DNA of 64,000 nt from positions 248,001-312,000 of the forward strand of contig NZ_SNWM01000003.1 of NCBI RefSeq assembly GCF_004362245.1. Reading direction: 5' to 3'. Position 1 is the stretch's first letter, and each line of letters begins with the position of its first letter. Origin of the DNA: Pedobacter duraquae. GTDB taxonomy: Bacteria > Bacteroidota > Bacteroidia > Sphingobacteriales > Sphingobacteriaceae. Shown here one piece after another: positions 52,164 to 63,075 of the stretch. A program made the position numbers and the translations under genes. Under the pieces are notes generated by a model that searched no databases, was not told the DNA's origin, and saw nothing but the letters and a program-made list of their open reading frames with translations.

Positions 52164-55100
52164 ATGTTAGGATTTTTAACCAAGGTTTTTGGAAGCAAAT
52201 CGGAAAGAGATATCAAAGCTATCCAACCCCTTGTAATCAAGATAAACGAAGAATATGCTAAGTTATCAGTGTTATCGAATGATGAACTGCGTGCTAAAAC
52301 GGTATATTTTAAAGATGTTATTGCTAAGGCACTGGCAGAAATTGATGGTAAGATAGGCGGACTGAAAGCTGATGCTGAAAGTTCTGAGTTGTCATTAGGA
52401 GAGAAAACGGCTTTGTATGATCAGATTGATGCTTTGGCTAAAGATCGTGATAAAGAATTGGAAGTGGTATTGCTGGATATACTGCCTGCAGCCTTTGCTG
52501 TGGTTAAGGAGACATCAAGAAGATTTTCTGAAAATCCGTTCCTGGAAGTTACAGCTTCGGCTTACGACCGTGATTATGCTGCCAGAAAGGCAAATGTCAC
52601 CATTAATGGCGACAAAGCTTTATGGGCAAACCATTGGGATGCCGCAGGAAGTGATGTAGTATGGAACATGGTACATTACGATGTGCAGTTGATTGGTGGT
52701 ATCGTTTTACACAACGGTAAGATTGCTGAGATGGCTACGGGTGAGGGTAAAACATTGGTGAGTACATTGCCAGCTTATCTGAACGCTTTGGCCGGTCAGG
52801 GTGTACACATTGTAACGGTGAATGATTACCTGGCACGACGTGACTCTGAGTGGAACGGTCCATTGTTTGAATTCCATGGTTTACGTGTAGATTGTATCGA
52901 TAAGCATGAGCCAAATTCTGAAGAACGCAGACAGGCTTACCTTGCTGATATCACTTATGGTACGAACAACGAGTTTGGTTTTGATTACTTGCGCGATAAT
53001 ATGTCGCAGACTCCTGACCAGTTGGTACAACGCAAATTGCATTTTGCGATGGTGGATGAGGTCGATTCAGTATTGATTGATGATGCAAGAACGCCATTGA
53101 TCATTTCTGGTCCTGTACCTTTTGGTGATCAGCATGAATTTCATGAGTTGAAACCACGCATTGAGCGTTTGGTATCTGCTCAAAAAGACTATGTTACTAA
53201 AGCTTTAAATGAAGCTAAAAAATTAATTAACGATGGTAAAGCCGGAACCGAAGAAGGTGAAGGTGGTCTTGCTTTGTTAAGAGCTTACCGTGGTTTACCT
53301 AAAAATAAAGCATTGATCAAGTTTTTAAGTGAGGGTAGCGTTAAGCAAACCTTATTGAAAACTGAGAATCATTATATGGCTGATCAGTCTAAGAATATGC
53401 CTAAGGTAGATTCTGAGCTGTACTTCTATATCGATGAGAAAAACAACCAGGTTGAACTTACTGAGAAAGGTATTGAGCTAATCACCAAGTCTGGTGAAGA
53501 TGCACATTTCTTTGTATTACCTGATGTGGGTACTGAGATTTCTGAAATCGAAAAATCTACAGTTAGCAATGACGAGAAGGTTGCACGTAAAGATGAGCTG
53601 ATGCGTGATTATTCTATCAAAGCAGAGCGTATCCACTCGGTTAACCAGTTATTGAAAGCTTACACTTTATTTGAGGCCGACGTTGAATATATCATCGACG
53701 AAGGAAAGATTAAAATTGTAGATGAGCAGACTGGCCGTATTATGGACGGTCGGCGTTACTCTGATGGATTACATCAGGCAATTGAAGCGAAGGAGAACGT
53801 AAAAGTTGAAGATGCTTCACAAACTTATGCTACGATTACTTTACAGAACTTCTTCAGGATGTACCACAAACTTTGCGGTATGACTGGTACAGCGACTACT
53901 GAAGCTGGCGAGTTCTGGTCGATCTATAAACTGGATGTGGTGGAGATTCCTACTAACCGTGCCATGTCAAGAAAAGATCAGCAGGATTATGTATACCGTA
54001 CCGTACGTGAAAAATACAATGCTGTTGCGGAAGAAATTGTAAACTTAACCCAGGCAGGCCGTCCGGTATTGGTAGGTACAACATCAGTAGAGATCTCTGA
54101 ATTGTTAAGCCGTATGCTTAAGTTGCGTGGTATTAAACATAACGTACTGAATGCTAAAATGCACCAGAAAGAGGCAGATATCGTTGCCGAAGCTGGTCAG
54201 GCAGGAACAGTAACGATCGCTACCAACATGGCTGGTCGTGGTACAGATATTAAATTAGGCCCAGGTGTTAAAGACGCTGGCGGTTTAGCGATTGTAGGTA
54301 CCGAGCGTCATGAGTCGCGTCGTGTAGACAGACAGTTACGCGGTCGTTCAGGTCGTCAGGGAGATCCGGGTTCTACCCAGTTCTTCGTATCACTGGAAGA
54401 TAACCTGATGCGTTTATTTGGTTCTGAAAGAATCTCTAACATCATGGTGAAGATGGGTATTGAGGATGGTGAAGTAATTCAGCATTCTATGATCACCAAA
54501 TCTATTGAGCGTGCACAGAAGAAAGTAGAAGAGAATAACTTTGGTATTCGTAAACGCTTACTGGAGTATGATGACGTGATGAACTCGCAGCGTTCTGTAA
54601 TCTATGCCAAACGTAAAAACGCCTTGTTTGGCGAGCGTCTGGATGTAGACATGAACAACATGGTATTTGACGTTGCAGAAGACATTGTTACTGAATATAA
54701 AGAAGAAGGAAATTACGAAGGTTTTAAACTGGAAGTAATCAGAAACTTCTCTATGGATACCAGCATTGAGCAGGGAGAATTTTCATCTAAAGGTATTCAT
54801 GACCTGACCGATAAATTATTTGCTGAGGCAGAAGATTTCTACGCCAGAAAATCTGAGGCGATCATACACCAGGCTATGCCGGTACTGAGACAGGTTTATG
54901 ATGAGCGTGGTGCACAGATTGAGCAGATCGTAATTCCTTTCACTGATGGATTGCGCAGCATACAGATTCCTGTAAACCTGCATACTGCTATCGCTAACGA
55001 AGGCAGGGAGATCACTAAATCTTTCGAGAAAACGATTATTCTGGGCTTAATTGACGAAAGCTGGAAAGAGCATTTACGTGAAATGGATGAGTTGAAGCAG

Positions 55101-55472
55101 TCGGTACAAAATGCCGTTTACGAGCAGAAAGATCCGTTGATCATTTATAAGATGGAGGCTTTCAACTTATTTAAAGGCATGCTGAACTCTGTAAATAAAG
55201 AAGTGGTAAGTTTCTTATATAAAGGTGGCATTCCGGTGCAACAGGAAGCGGAGCAGATTCAGGAAGCACAGGCACCCAAGGCGGCACCCAGCAAATTGAA
55301 AATGTCTAAGCCCGAGTTTAGCCTGGATGGTGGTGAATCTGTTGATATGGGTGATACCCGTGAGCAGGCGCCTCAGCAGCCTATCCGTAAAGAAGTGACA
55401 ACTGGCCGTAACGAGCCTTGTCCTTGTGGAAGCGGCAAGAAATTCAAAAATTGCCATGGTGCAGGATTGTAA
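52164..55472 (+). CDS. secA: Preprotein translocase ATPase SecA
   Basis: Motor that drives proteins through SecYEG. Walker A is MATGEGKTL and Walker B/DEAD-like [11 protein letters not shown]; the helicase motif [26 protein letters not shown] is intact. It ends in the zinc-binding SEC-C motif ([13 protein letters not shown]) that contacts SecB or phospholipid. At 1102 residues it is longer than E. coli SecA (901). Extra sequence lies near residues 330-440 in the preprotein cross-linking region, as in other Bacteroidota. A weak leader hairpin lies at 52079-52120. Confidence 0.97.
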   Translation: MLGFLTKVFGSKSERDIKAIQPLVIKINEEYAKLSVLSNDELRAKTVYFKDVIAKALAEIDGKIGGLKADAESSELSLGEKTALYDQIDALAKDRDKELEVVLLDILPAAFAVVKETSRRFSENPFLEVTASAYDRDYAARKANVTINGDKALWANHWDAAGSDVVWNMVHYDVQLIGGIVLHNGKIAEMATGEGKTLVSTLPAYLNALAGQGVHIVTVNDYLARRDSEWNGPLFEFHGLRVDCIDKHEPNSEERRQAYLADITYGTNNEFGFDYLRDNMSQTPDQLVQRKLHFAMVDEVDSVLIDDARTPLIISGPVPFGDQHEFHELKPRIERLVSAQKDYVTKALNEAKKLINDGKAGTEEGEGGLALLRAYRGLPKNKALIKFLSEGSVKQTLLKTENHYMADQSKNMPKVDSELYFYIDEKNNQVELTEKGIELITKSGEDAHFFVLPDVGTEISEIEKSTVSNDEKVARKDELMRDYSIKAERIHSVNQLLKAYTLFEADVEYIIDEGKIKIVDEQTGRIMDGRRYSDGLHQAIEAKENVKVEDASQTYATITLQNFFRMYHKLCGMTGTATTEAGEFWSIYKLDVVEIPTNRAMSRKDQQDYVYRTVREKYNAVAEEIVNLTQAGRPVLVGTTSVEISELLSRMLKLRGIKHNVLNAKMHQKEADIVAEAGQAGTVTIATNMAGRGTDIKLGPGVKDAGGLAIVGTERHESRRVDRQLRGRSGRQGDPGSTQFFVSLEDNLMRLFGSERISNIMVKMGIEDGEVIQHSMITKSIERAQKKVEENNFGIRKRLLEYDDVMNSQRSVIYAKRKNALFGERLDVDMNNMVFDVAEDIVTEYKEEGNYEGFKLEVIRNFSMDTSIEQGEFSSKGIHDLTDKLFAEAEDFYARKSEAIIHQAMPVLRQVYDERGAQIEQIVIPFTDGLRSIQIPVNLHTAIANEGREITKSFEKTIILGLIDESWKEHLREMDELKQSVQNAVYEQKDPLIIYKMEAFNLFKGMLNSVNKEVVSFLYKGGIPVQQEAEQIQEAQAPKAAPSKLKMSKPEFSLDGGESVDMGDTREQAPQQPIRKEVTTGRNEPCPCGSGKKFKNCHGAGL

Positions 55473-55489
55473 TTTGTAATACACATATA

Positions 55490-55530
55490 GAATGCCGATT
55501 TTTGTAACAGAATTTCGGCATTCTTTTTTT
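55490..55530 (+). terminator. Intrinsic terminator of secA
   Basis: A 9-bp stem (gaatgccga / tcggcattc) with a 16-base loop is followed by seven T, 18 bases after the secA stop codon. Confidence 0.88.
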
Positions 55531-55541
55531 AAGGACCTTTC

Positions 55542-55979
55542 ATGAAACAGATACTCACAGTTATTTTATGGTGTTTTGCGATCTCAGTATCGGCACAAAC
55601 ACGCGGTGTGGTTACTGTAACAAAAGATCCCAAGATAGACAGCCTCATCGCCAAAAGGCTTGAGCTGAACAAAAAGGACGTTAACCACACCATCCGCACC
55701 AATGCACCGGTGGTGTCTGCTATGGGTTACCGGGTGCAGATCTATTACGGTTCTGACAGGAAAGCGGTATACCGGGAGCAGAGCCGGTTTACGGCAAGCT
55801 ATGATTACCCGACTTATATTACCTATAAGGAACCTAATTATTACCTGCGTACGGGAGATTTCAGAACCCGGTTAGAAGCACAGAAGTTTATGAATACCCT
55901 GAAAGGCGTATATCCTACACTGTTTATTTTCAGGGAGAAAATCAATCCTCCACCATTAACAAGCAACAATAATGATTAA
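55542..55979 (+). CDS. Secreted SPOR-domain-like protein
   Basis: A 145-residue exported protein (signal peptide MKQILTVILWCFAISVSAQ). Residues 62-133 (GYRVQIYYGSDRKAVYREQ, YYLRTGDFRTRLEAQKFMN) follow the SPOR pattern, a fold that binds denuded peptidoglycan strands at the septum. It is therefore probably a cell-wall-associated factor. Its 3' end overlaps the next gene by 8 bases. Confidence 0.85.
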   Translation: MKQILTVILWCFAISVSAQTRGVVTVTKDPKIDSLIAKRLELNKKDVNHTIRTNAPVVSAMGYRVQIYYGSDRKAVYREQSRFTASYDYPTYITYKEPNYYLRTGDFRTRLEAQKFMNTLKGVYPTLFIFREKINPPPLTSNNND

Positions 55980-57156
55980 AGACAAGATACAGCATCTGGC
56001 AGGCGACATTTTTAACGAAGTGGTAGGCTTCCGTCAGCATATCCACGCCAATCCTGAGCTGTCATTTAAAGAATTTAAGACTTCACAATATATCCAGGAT
56101 CAGCTTTCAGCATGGGGTATCCCTTTTACTACAATGGCCAATACCGGGGTTGTAGGATTAATTACAGGTGATCTTCCTTCGGATAACGTGATCGCCCTAA
56201 GGGCAGACATCGATGCACTGCCGATTCTTGAGGCTAATGATAAACCTTACGCGTCAAAGAACCCAGGGGTTATGCATGCCTGCGGACATGATGTACATAC
56301 TTCGTCGTTGCTAGGAACAGCATACATCCTTAACTCCATGAGAGCGGAATTTGGCGGAACAGTTAAATTGATCTTCCAGCCTGCAGAGGAATTGCTTCCC
56401 GGTGGAGCGAGCATCATGATTGCAGAAGGTGTATTAGAAAACCCTAAACCACAGCATATCGTTGGTCAGCATGTGATGCCGCTTATTGATACAGGTAAAG
56501 TGGGTTTCCGTTCGGGAATTTATATGGCCTCTACCGATGAGCTGTATGTTACTGTAACAGGAAAAGGTGGGCATGGTGCACAGCCGCATCAGAATATTGA
56601 TCCGGTCTTGATCTCTGCACATATCATTGTTGCCTTGCAACAGATTGTAAGCAGGAATGCAGATCCAAGATTACCAACAGTATTGTCATTCGGAAAAGTT
56701 ATTGCCAATGGTGCAACAAATATTATCCCGAACGAGGTTAAGATCGAAGGTACTTTCAGAACTTTAAATGAGCAATGGCGCAAAGAGGCATTGGCACTGA
56801 TGAAGAAAATGGCCGAAGGTATGGCCGAAAGTATGGGTGGAAGCTGTGAGTTCAGAATCGCCAACGGTTATCCGTTTCTGATCAATGAAGAGAAACTTAC
56901 GGCCAGCGCACGCGGATTTGCGGTAGATTATTTAGGCGAAGAAAATGTGGTTGATCTGGATATCTGGATGGCGGCAGAAGATTTTGCGTACTACTCTCAG
57001 GTAACTGATGCCTGTTTTTACAGATTGGGTACTGGGAATGTAGCTAAAGAAACAACATACTCTGTGCACCATCCAAGGTTTGATGCTGATGAGGATGCCT
57101 TACGTACTTCTACAGGTTTAATGGCGTATATCGCATTAAAGCAATTGGGGAACTAG
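55972..57156 (+). CDS. M20 family amidohydrolase
   Basis: A 394-residue zinc amidohydrolase of the hippurate hydrolase/N-acyl-amino-acid deacylase type. Metal-site segments are LRADIDALPILE, MHACGHDVHTSSLLG, QPAEELLPGGA, GQHVMP and AEDFAYYSQ; the central dimerisation domain is near ELYVTVTGKGGHGAQPHQNIDPV. There is no signal peptide, so it is cytoplasmic. It may recycle N-acyl amino acids or small peptides. It overlaps the SPOR gene and is 4 bases before the next gene. Confidence 0.93.
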   Translation: MIKDKIQHLAGDIFNEVVGFRQHIHANPELSFKEFKTSQYIQDQLSAWGIPFTTMANTGVVGLITGDLPSDNVIALRADIDALPILEANDKPYASKNPGVMHACGHDVHTSSLLGTAYILNSMRAEFGGTVKLIFQPAEELLPGGASIMIAEGVLENPKPQHIVGQHVMPLIDTGKVGFRSGIYMASTDELYVTVTGKGGHGAQPHQNIDPVLISAHIIVALQQIVSRNADPRLPTVLSFGKVIANGATNIIPNEVKIEGTFRTLNEQWRKEALALMKKMAEGMAESMGGSCEFRIANGYPFLINEEKLTASARGFAVDYLGEENVVDLDIWMAAEDFAYYSQVTDACFYRLGTGNVAKETTYSVHHPRFDADEDALRTSTGLMAYIALKQLGN

Positions 57157-57160
57157 CTAC

Positions 57161-58111
57161 ATGATCAGATACCAACATGTACTGCTGGTTTTAGTGCTTT
57201 GTCTTTTTGCAACTGCAGGATATAGTCAGGATATACAGCGCTTTAATCCGGATACCATCAAGACAATTCAATTGGATTCGGTGGTAAACATCCGTGCAAA
57301 ACGGTTGAGCGTTGAAACTTTTATCCAGGCGGTAACTACAGATACCAGCTTTTATAAAGCGTTCAGGCTGATGAAGAAATATAACTTCACTGCCGAGAAC
57401 AGGATCTTTACCTATGATAAAAAAAACAAGGTAGAGGGCAGGATTTACAGGAAGATCAGGCATTATAATACCAAGCCTGTAAAGATGGAATACCTGGCCA
57501 AGGAAGATGCCGGGAAGCTGTTTAAGAAGAACGGAAAGTACGAGTTGTACACCCTGGAGATGTTTGACTACATCTTTATGAATGCCTACAAATCTGAATA
57601 CTCGGATGCAACATTTAGCGGAGGTAAGGAAGGTGGCAATGCGGGTTATAAAGATAAACTGAAAACACTGATCTTCTCTCCGGGGAAGCCTGTTAAGGGC
57701 TTGCCTTTTATCGGCAGCAAAACAGAGATATTTTCTGCCAATATGAGGCAGTATTATGACTATAGCTTCTACAGCGGCATGTATCTGGATTCTATTCCGG
57801 TATACATTTTTAAGGTTGTTGTTAAGCCTGATTTGAGCAGCTGGACAAAAGATGGGTTGATGATTAAGCAACTCGTGACTACCTTTGATAAGCGGAACCT
57901 GGAAATACTGGGTCGTTCTGTAGACATGAAGTACAGCAATATGCTGTTTGACTTTGATGTGCAGATGAATATAGAAATGAGCAATTTTGATGATGTTAAA
58001 TTGCCGACTAAAATTACCTATCAGGGCAATTGGAATGTTCCTTTTAAAAAGGAAGAACGTGCAAGTTTTCTGATTGTTCACAAAGATTATACATTAGGAA
58101 AAGAAAAGTAA
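57161..58111 (+). CDS. Secreted protein of unknown function
   Basis: A 316-residue exported protein with signal peptide MIRYQHVLLVLVLCLFATAGYSQ. The rest is rich in Tyr, Phe and Lys (NFTAENRIFTYDKKNKVEGR, YDYSFYSGMYLDSIPVYIFK) and looks like a beta-rich, LolA/DUF4292-like or outer-membrane-associated fold, but I cannot name the family. It is 2 bases from the next gene and 4 from the previous one, so it belongs to the same transcription unit. No catalytic motif is visible. Confidence 0.8.
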   Translation: MIRYQHVLLVLVLCLFATAGYSQDIQRFNPDTIKTIQLDSVVNIRAKRLSVETFIQAVTTDTSFYKAFRLMKKYNFTAENRIFTYDKKNKVEGRIYRKIRHYNTKPVKMEYLAKEDAGKLFKKNGKYELYTLEMFDYIFMNAYKSEYSDATFSGGKEGGNAGYKDKLKTLIFSPGKPVKGLPFIGSKTEIFSANMRQYYDYSFYSGMYLDSIPVYIFKVVVKPDLSSWTKDGLMIKQLVTTFDKRNLEILGRSVDMKYSNMLFDFDVQMNIEMSNFDDVKLPTKITYQGNWNVPFKKEERASFLIVHKDYTLGKEK

Positions 58112-58113
58112 AG

Positions 58114-59676
58114 ATGATGTTGAGTTCCTTAAAAAATATAGTGCTTCCTGTTTTGGCTGCTGTATCGTTTGCTGGTACAGTTGATGCCCAGGTGTTGACT
58201 ACAAAACAAATTGACAGTGTGGTTAACAAGACACTGAGCACCTTCAATGTGCCGGGCATTGCTGTTGCCGTTGTTAAAGACGGGAAGGTGATTTTATCCA
58301 AAGGCTACGGTATCCGTTCCATCAAAGGAAAAGAGAAAGTAGACGAACATACCTTGTTTGGTGTAGCCTCCAATACCAAAGCTTTTACGGCTGCGGCAAT
58401 AGGGATTCTGGTAGATGAGCACAAGCTAAGCTGGGATACTAAGGTTACGGATATCATCCCTGAGTTTAAGCTCCATGACGCGTATGTAACAGCAGAGTTT
58501 ACCGTGCGCGACCTGCTTACCCATAGAAGTGGACTAGGTTTAGGTGCTGGTGACCTGATGATCTTTCCAGATTCAAGTTCAGTAACTACGGCACAGCTGA
58601 TCCACAACCTGAGGTTCCTTAAACCGGTATCTTCTTTTCGTACTAAATATGACTATGATAACCTGATGTACATTGTTGCAGGCGAGGTGGTAGCACGTGT
58701 TTCGGGAATAAGCTATGAGAACTTTATCGAGAACAGGCTGATCAAGCCATTGGGCATGAATGAAACGGCGGCTTCCTGGTACCGGTTAAAAAATAAAAGT
58801 AATATCATTGACGGGCATGCACCTGTAGGTGATCACCTGAATACTGTTGGTTTAAGTTTTACAGAAGTTGCCAATGCGGCAGGTGGAATTTATTCCAATG
58901 TAACTGATATGAGCAAGTGGGTAATTGCGCAGATCAACGACGGTAAATACGGAGCTGACTTAAGCAAATCCTTATTTAGCAAAAAGACACACGATGAGAT
59001 GTGGACACCACAAACAATCATCCGCGGAAGCTCTCCATACAACACTCATTTTAGCAGTTATGGATTGGGTTGGTTTTTGAGTGATGTGAATGGTTATTTC
59101 CAGGCAACACATACCGGCGGTTTGGCGGGAATTGTTACCCAGGTAACGATTATCCCGGAAATGAAACTCGGTATTATTGTGTTGACCAACCAGCAATCGG
59201 GTGCAGCATTTAACTCGATCACCAATAGTATTAAAGATGGTTATTTAGGCGTTAAAGGTCAGGATCGCATTAAACAATACAATGATGCACGACTGGCAAA
59301 TGAAAAGAAAGCAAATGACATCACTGCCGAAGTTACTGCAACAATAGCTGCTGCACAAAGCGCGGGCACAGTAAGCCCAATTCAGGATGTTAAAGGAAAA
59401 TATGCTGATGCCTGGTTTGGAGAAGTTATTATTTCAACGCAAAATGGCGGCTTGTATATGCAGTCAAAGGCTTCGCCAAAGCTGCAAGGTAAAATGTTTT
59501 ACTATAAAGCCAACACGTACATCGTAAAATGGAATGAGCGGAGTCTGGATGCTGATGCCTACGTGATATTTAACCTCGATCATGATGGCAAGCCCGTAGG
59601 GTTTAAGTTAGAATCCATCTCGCCTTTGACCGACTTTAGCTTCGATTTTCAGGATCTGGACTTCAAGAAAATATGA
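58114..59676 (+). CDS. Secreted serine hydrolase, class C beta-lactamase family, with C-terminal DUF3471-like domain
   Basis: A 520-residue exported enzyme (signal peptide to VDAQ). The SxxK motif is SNTK (in FGVASNTKAFTAAA), the YxN motif is YDN (in TKYDYDNLMYI), and the third motif region is HTGGLAG. This is the penicillin-binding/class C fold of D,D-peptidases, esterases and amidases. The last about 100 residues (GKYADAWFGEVIIST...) resemble DUF3471. True beta-lactamase activity cannot be assumed. It overlaps dnaG by 4 bases. Confidence 0.9.
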   Translation: MMLSSLKNIVLPVLAAVSFAGTVDAQVLTTKQIDSVVNKTLSTFNVPGIAVAVVKDGKVILSKGYGIRSIKGKEKVDEHTLFGVASNTKAFTAAAIGILVDEHKLSWDTKVTDIIPEFKLHDAYVTAEFTVRDLLTHRSGLGLGAGDLMIFPDSSSVTTAQLIHNLRFLKPVSSFRTKYDYDNLMYIVAGEVVARVSGISYENFIENRLIKPLGMNETAASWYRLKNKSNIIDGHAPVGDHLNTVGLSFTEVANAAGGIYSNVTDMSKWVIAQINDGKYGADLSKSLFSKKTHDEMWTPQTIIRGSSPYNTHFSSYGLGWFLSDVNGYFQATHTGGLAGIVTQVTIIPEMKLGIIVLTNQQSGAAFNSITNSIKDGYLGVKGQDRIKQYNDARLANEKKANDITAEVTATIAAAQSAGTVSPIQDVKGKYADAWFGEVIISTQNGGLYMQSKASPKLQGKMFYYKANTYIVKWNERSLDADAYVIFNLDHDGKPVGFKLESISPLTDFSFDFQDLDFKKI

Positions 59677-61646
59677 TTAATAACGATACCATAAATAAAA
59701 TCATGGATACCGTCCGTATTGAGGAGGTAGTAGGTGATTTTGTGTCGTTAAAAAAGCGTGGCAGCAGCTTAATCGGAAATTGTCCTTTTCACAATGAGAA
59801 GACACCATCCTTTAATGTTTCTGTGGCTAAGGGAATTTACAAGTGTTTTGGTTGCGGCAAAGGCGGGGATGCGGTCCATTTTATTATGGACCACGAGAAG
59901 TATTCCTATCCTGAGGCTTTAAAGTTCCTGGCCAATAAATACAATATTGAGGTTGAAGAAACCGTGCAGAGTCCTCAAAATATTGAGGCACAGAATGCGC
60001 GGGAAAGCTTGTATATCGTTTCTCAATATGCTGCGGCTTTCTTTGCCGAGCAGATGTGGACAAATTCTGAAGGCCGGGCCATAGGGCTGGGCTATTTCAA
60101 GGAACGCGGTTTCAGGGAAGATATCATTAAGAAATTCGAACTCGGCTATTCGCCGGATTCCTGGGATGCGCTGATTGTAAGTGCCGGGGCGGCAGGACAC
60201 AGAGAAGAATACCTGGAACAGACAGGCCTTGCCATCAAGAATGATAAGGGGAAGCTGTACGATCGCTTCAGGGGCCGTGTGATGTTCCCGATTCATAACT
60301 TTACGGGAAGGGTAATCGGTTTTGGGGGTCGTACGCTCAAGACAGATAAGAATGTTCCTAAGTATGTAAACTCTCCGGAGAGTGAAATCTACCATAAGTC
60401 GAATGTGCTTTACGGTTTGTTCCATGCGAAGAAAGCCATCCGTGATACCGATAATTGTTACCTCGTTGAAGGTTATGCCGACGTGCTGTCTATGCACCAG
60501 GCAAGCGTAGAGAACGTAGTCGCTTCTTCAGGTACCTCATTAACAACAGAGCAAATTAGATTGATCGGGCGTTTTACGCAAAACGTGACGATCTTATATG
60601 ACGGCGATGCCGCGGGGATCAAAGCCTCATTGCGAGGACTTGATATGATCCTTGAAGAAGGACTCAATGTAAAGGTTGTGAACTTCCCCGATGGCCATGA
60701 TCCGGATTCCTATATGCACCTGGTGGGTGCGGGAGCTTTTAAAGCCTATATTGAGAACAACCGCAAGGATTTTATCTTATATAAGGCAACAACTTTACTA
60801 AAAGATGCTGGTAACGACCCGATCAAAAGGGCCGGGATTATCCGGGATATTGTAGAAAGTATTGCGAAGATTCCTGATGACATCAAGGCTTCAGTGTTTA
60901 TCCGTGAATGCAGCCGGTTATTGGAAGTAGAGGAGCGCATCCTGCTGTCGGAATTGAATAAGATCAAAGATGCGAAGATCAAGAAATCCAATCCTCAGGG
61001 CCGACAGCAGCAACAGTCGCAGCAACAAAGTCCATATGGTGATGCTCCGCCAGAGAATTTATTTGACGATACACCAGGTGCCGTAGTAGCAGCTCCTGTT
61101 GAAGTTGATGAGAATGCTGATGATGTATTACAGGAACAGGAAATTGTACGCCTACTCCTTTTTTACGGGCACGAACTGGTAAGCTGGGATAATATCGATA
61201 ATATGTTTATCGGCTCGTTTATCATCCAGAACTTATCTGATGTTTCCTTTAAACATGCGATCTGTAAGAAAATCATTGAGGCCTACAGGGAAGAGATTGA
61301 AAATGGGCACCTTCCGGTGGCCAGTCAATTTATAAATGGGCAAGACAGGCAGATTGCGGATCTGGCAATTACTTTGTCGACCTCCCCATATGCGTTAAGT
61401 GAAAACTGGTACAACAAACACCAGATCTATGTGCGTGATGAAACGATCAATTTGAAAGCCACTATCCTTGGTGGGATCTTCCACTTGAAGAAGCGCAAGG
61501 TTGACCGTATCTTATTGGATCTGCTGCAGGAGATCAAGACTGAGCATGACCAGGTAAATCAGGAAATCCTGATGCAACGGTATGCTTATATTAAAAACGT
61601 TGAAAAAGAAATCTCCAAATTCCTGGGTTCTGTAATCCTGAAATAA
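59673..61646 (+). CDS. dnaG: DNA primase
   Basis: Synthesises RNA primers for replication. The N-terminal zinc ribbon is CHC2 type (C37, H40, C58, C61 in CPFHNEKTPSF and KCFGCGKGGD). The TOPRIM core has VEGYADVLSMHQ and LYDGDAAGIKAS. The C-terminal helicase-binding region follows a Gln-rich linker (GRQQQQSQQQS). The 657 residues are typical. It starts inside the stop of the serine hydrolase gene (ATGA) and ends directly against yraN. Confidence 0.97.
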   Translation: MINNDTINKIMDTVRIEEVVGDFVSLKKRGSSLIGNCPFHNEKTPSFNVSVAKGIYKCFGCGKGGDAVHFIMDHEKYSYPEALKFLANKYNIEVEETVQSPQNIEAQNARESLYIVSQYAAAFFAEQMWTNSEGRAIGLGYFKERGFREDIIKKFELGYSPDSWDALIVSAGAAGHREEYLEQTGLAIKNDKGKLYDRFRGRVMFPIHNFTGRVIGFGGRTLKTDKNVPKYVNSPESEIYHKSNVLYGLFHAKKAIRDTDNCYLVEGYADVLSMHQASVENVVASSGTSLTTEQIRLIGRFTQNVTILYDGDAAGIKASLRGLDMILEEGLNVKVVNFPDGHDPDSYMHLVGAGAFKAYIENNRKDFILYKATTLLKDAGNDPIKRAGIIRDIVESIAKIPDDIKASVFIRECSRLLEVEERILLSELNKIKDAKIKKSNPQGRQQQQSQQQSPYGDAPPENLFDDTPGAVVAAPVEVDENADDVLQEQEIVRLLLFYGHELVSWDNIDNMFIGSFIIQNLSDVSFKHAICKKIIEAYREEIENGHLPVASQFINGQDRQIADLAITLSTSPYALSENWYNKHQIYVRDETINLKATILGGIFHLKKRKVDRILLDLLQEIKTEHDQVNQEILMQRYAYIKNVEKEISKFLGSVILK

Positions 61647-62012
61647 ATGGCAAAGCACCTCGATCTGGGTATATTGGGCGAGCAACTTGCCAAAACCTAT
61701 CTGCTGAACAAGGGCTATCGTTTGCTGGAACAGAATTGGCGTTACGGACGTGCAGAGGTAGACCTGATCATGGCTGTAGCGGGCAAGCTGATTTTTGTGG
61801 AAGTTAAAACAAGACGGTCTTCGGATCATGGTACGCCGGATGAATTTGTAGACTGGAAGAAAGAGCAGCAGCTAGAATTTGCTTCCGGGGCATATATCGA
61901 GCGGGTAAATCATCAGGGAGAGATTCGCTTTGATATAATTGCAATTGTATTTGAAAATGAAGACCTTTATGCAATTAATCATATCGAAGATGCATTCTGG
62001 CCTGACTTTTAA
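61647..62012 (+). CDS. YraN/UPF0102 family endonuclease-like protein
   Basis: A 121-residue cytoplasmic protein with the restriction-endonuclease-like core GRAEVDLIMAVAGKLIFVEVKTR (E/D and EVK acid-Lys pattern) expected in UPF0102. The start codon follows the dnaG stop without a gap. Its function is unsettled in the family; nuclease activity linked to DNA processing is plausible from the fold. Confidence 0.92.
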   Translation: MAKHLDLGILGEQLAKTYLLNKGYRLLEQNWRYGRAEVDLIMAVAGKLIFVEVKTRRSSDHGTPDEFVDWKKEQQLEFASGAYIERVNHQGEIRFDIIAIVFENEDLYAINHIEDAFWPDF

Positions 62013-63075
62013 AACCACCAACTCCAATTCATTTTATGTTATTTTACTTGGCCTTGCTATGGGCGTACTGTTTTCCTGCAAGCAGCAGGGGTCTACGGCT
62101 ATAGGCTTTAAGTTACCCGAGCAGGGGAAAGACTTTACGCTGGGTCAGGACGTGAAGGTATCGCTGGATATCCCGAAAGGGGAAGAGGTAACAGGCGCCA
62201 CTTATCTTTTGGATGGTAAGCAGCTGGGCACAAAAGCTAACGGGGATGATTTTAGCTTCCCTACTAAAGATCTTTCTTTGGGTTATAAGCTAATTACTGC
62301 GATTGTAAAGCACAGTGGTGCTACTGATACCCTTACGGTAAATATTGTATTGAAGTCGGATCTGAAGCCAGTTGATTATACTTATCAGGTAATTAAAACG
62401 TATCCACATGATACAACATCTTATACCCAGGGTTTGGAATACCATGGTGGTCGCTTTTTAGAAAGTACCGGTGAATATGGGAGCTCTACTTTGAGGTGGG
62501 TTGATCCGGCTACGGGTAAAGCCCTAAAAAAGATCGGTATTGATAAGCAGTATTTTGGCGAAGGCTCTACTTTAATTGGTGATAAAATATACATGTTGAC
62601 CTGGCAAAATAACCTGGGTTTTATATTTGATGCCACAACCTTTAAACAGTTGGGTACTTTCCCTTATCAGAATAGCAGAGAAGGCTGGGGTTTAACCTAT
62701 GATGGAACACAGGTGCTGAAATCTGATGGTACCAACAGGATCTGGTTTCTGAATAAGGAAACAATGAAGGAAGAGCGTTTTATTGATGTTTTTGATGATA
62801 AAGGTCAGGTGGATCAACTGAATGAACTGGAATATATTGATGGTAAACTGTATGCAAACATCTATCTGACCAATAAGATTGCCATTATAGATCCTAAAAC
62901 AGGTGCTGTAACCGCATATATCGATGCAACCGGATTGCTACCACAAAAAGATAAATTCGAAAATACAGACGTGCTGAATGGCATTGCCTGGGATGCAGCT
63001 GGTAAGCGTTTATTTGTGACTGGTAAGAAATGGGACAAGCTGTTTGAAATCAGCATTGCCCCGGTAAAGAAGTAA
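61990..63075 (+). CDS. Glutaminyl-peptide cyclotransferase (plant/bacterial beta-propeller type), lipoprotein
   Basis: Converts N-terminal Gln to pyroglutamate. The ATG at 61990 is chosen (MHSGLTFKTTNSNSFYVILL...) because it gives a lipobox LFSC at residues 27-30; in-frame ATGs at 61939 and 61957 lie deeper in yraN. Residues 120-361 are the glutamine cyclotransferase propeller (PHDTTSYTQGLEYHGGRFLESTG, NELEYIDGKLYANIYL, VLNGIAWD). An N-terminal Ig-like domain of about 85 residues precedes it. It overlaps yraN by 23 bases. Confidence 0.9.
   Translation: MHSGLTFKTTNSNSFYVILLGLAMGVLFSCKQQGSTAIGFKLPEQGKDFTLGQDVKVSLDIPKGEEVTGATYLLDGKQLGTKANGDDFSFPTKDLSLGYKLITAIVKHSGATDTLTVNIVLKSDLKPVDYTYQVIKTYPHDTTSYTQGLEYHGGRFLESTGEYGSSTLRWVDPATGKALKKIGIDKQYFGEGSTLIGDKIYMLTWQNNLGFIFDATTFKQLGTFPYQNSREGWGLTYDGTQVLKSDGTNRIWFLNKETMKEERFIDVFDDKGQVDQLNELEYIDGKLYANIYLTNKIAIIDPKTGAVTAYIDATGLLPQKDKFENTDVLNGIAWDAAGKRLFVTGKKWDKLFEISIAPVKK

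Noticed and set aside
57191..58081. 296-residue open frame on the minus strand
   Set aside because: It lies fully antisense to a secreted-protein gene that has a signal peptide, tight operon spacing and matching codon use. The antisense translation is His/Ile/Leu-rich without any motif.
59919..60497. 192-residue minus-strand open frame inside dnaG
   Set aside because: dnaG is certain (CHC2 and TOPRIM motifs). The antisense frame has no recognisable features.
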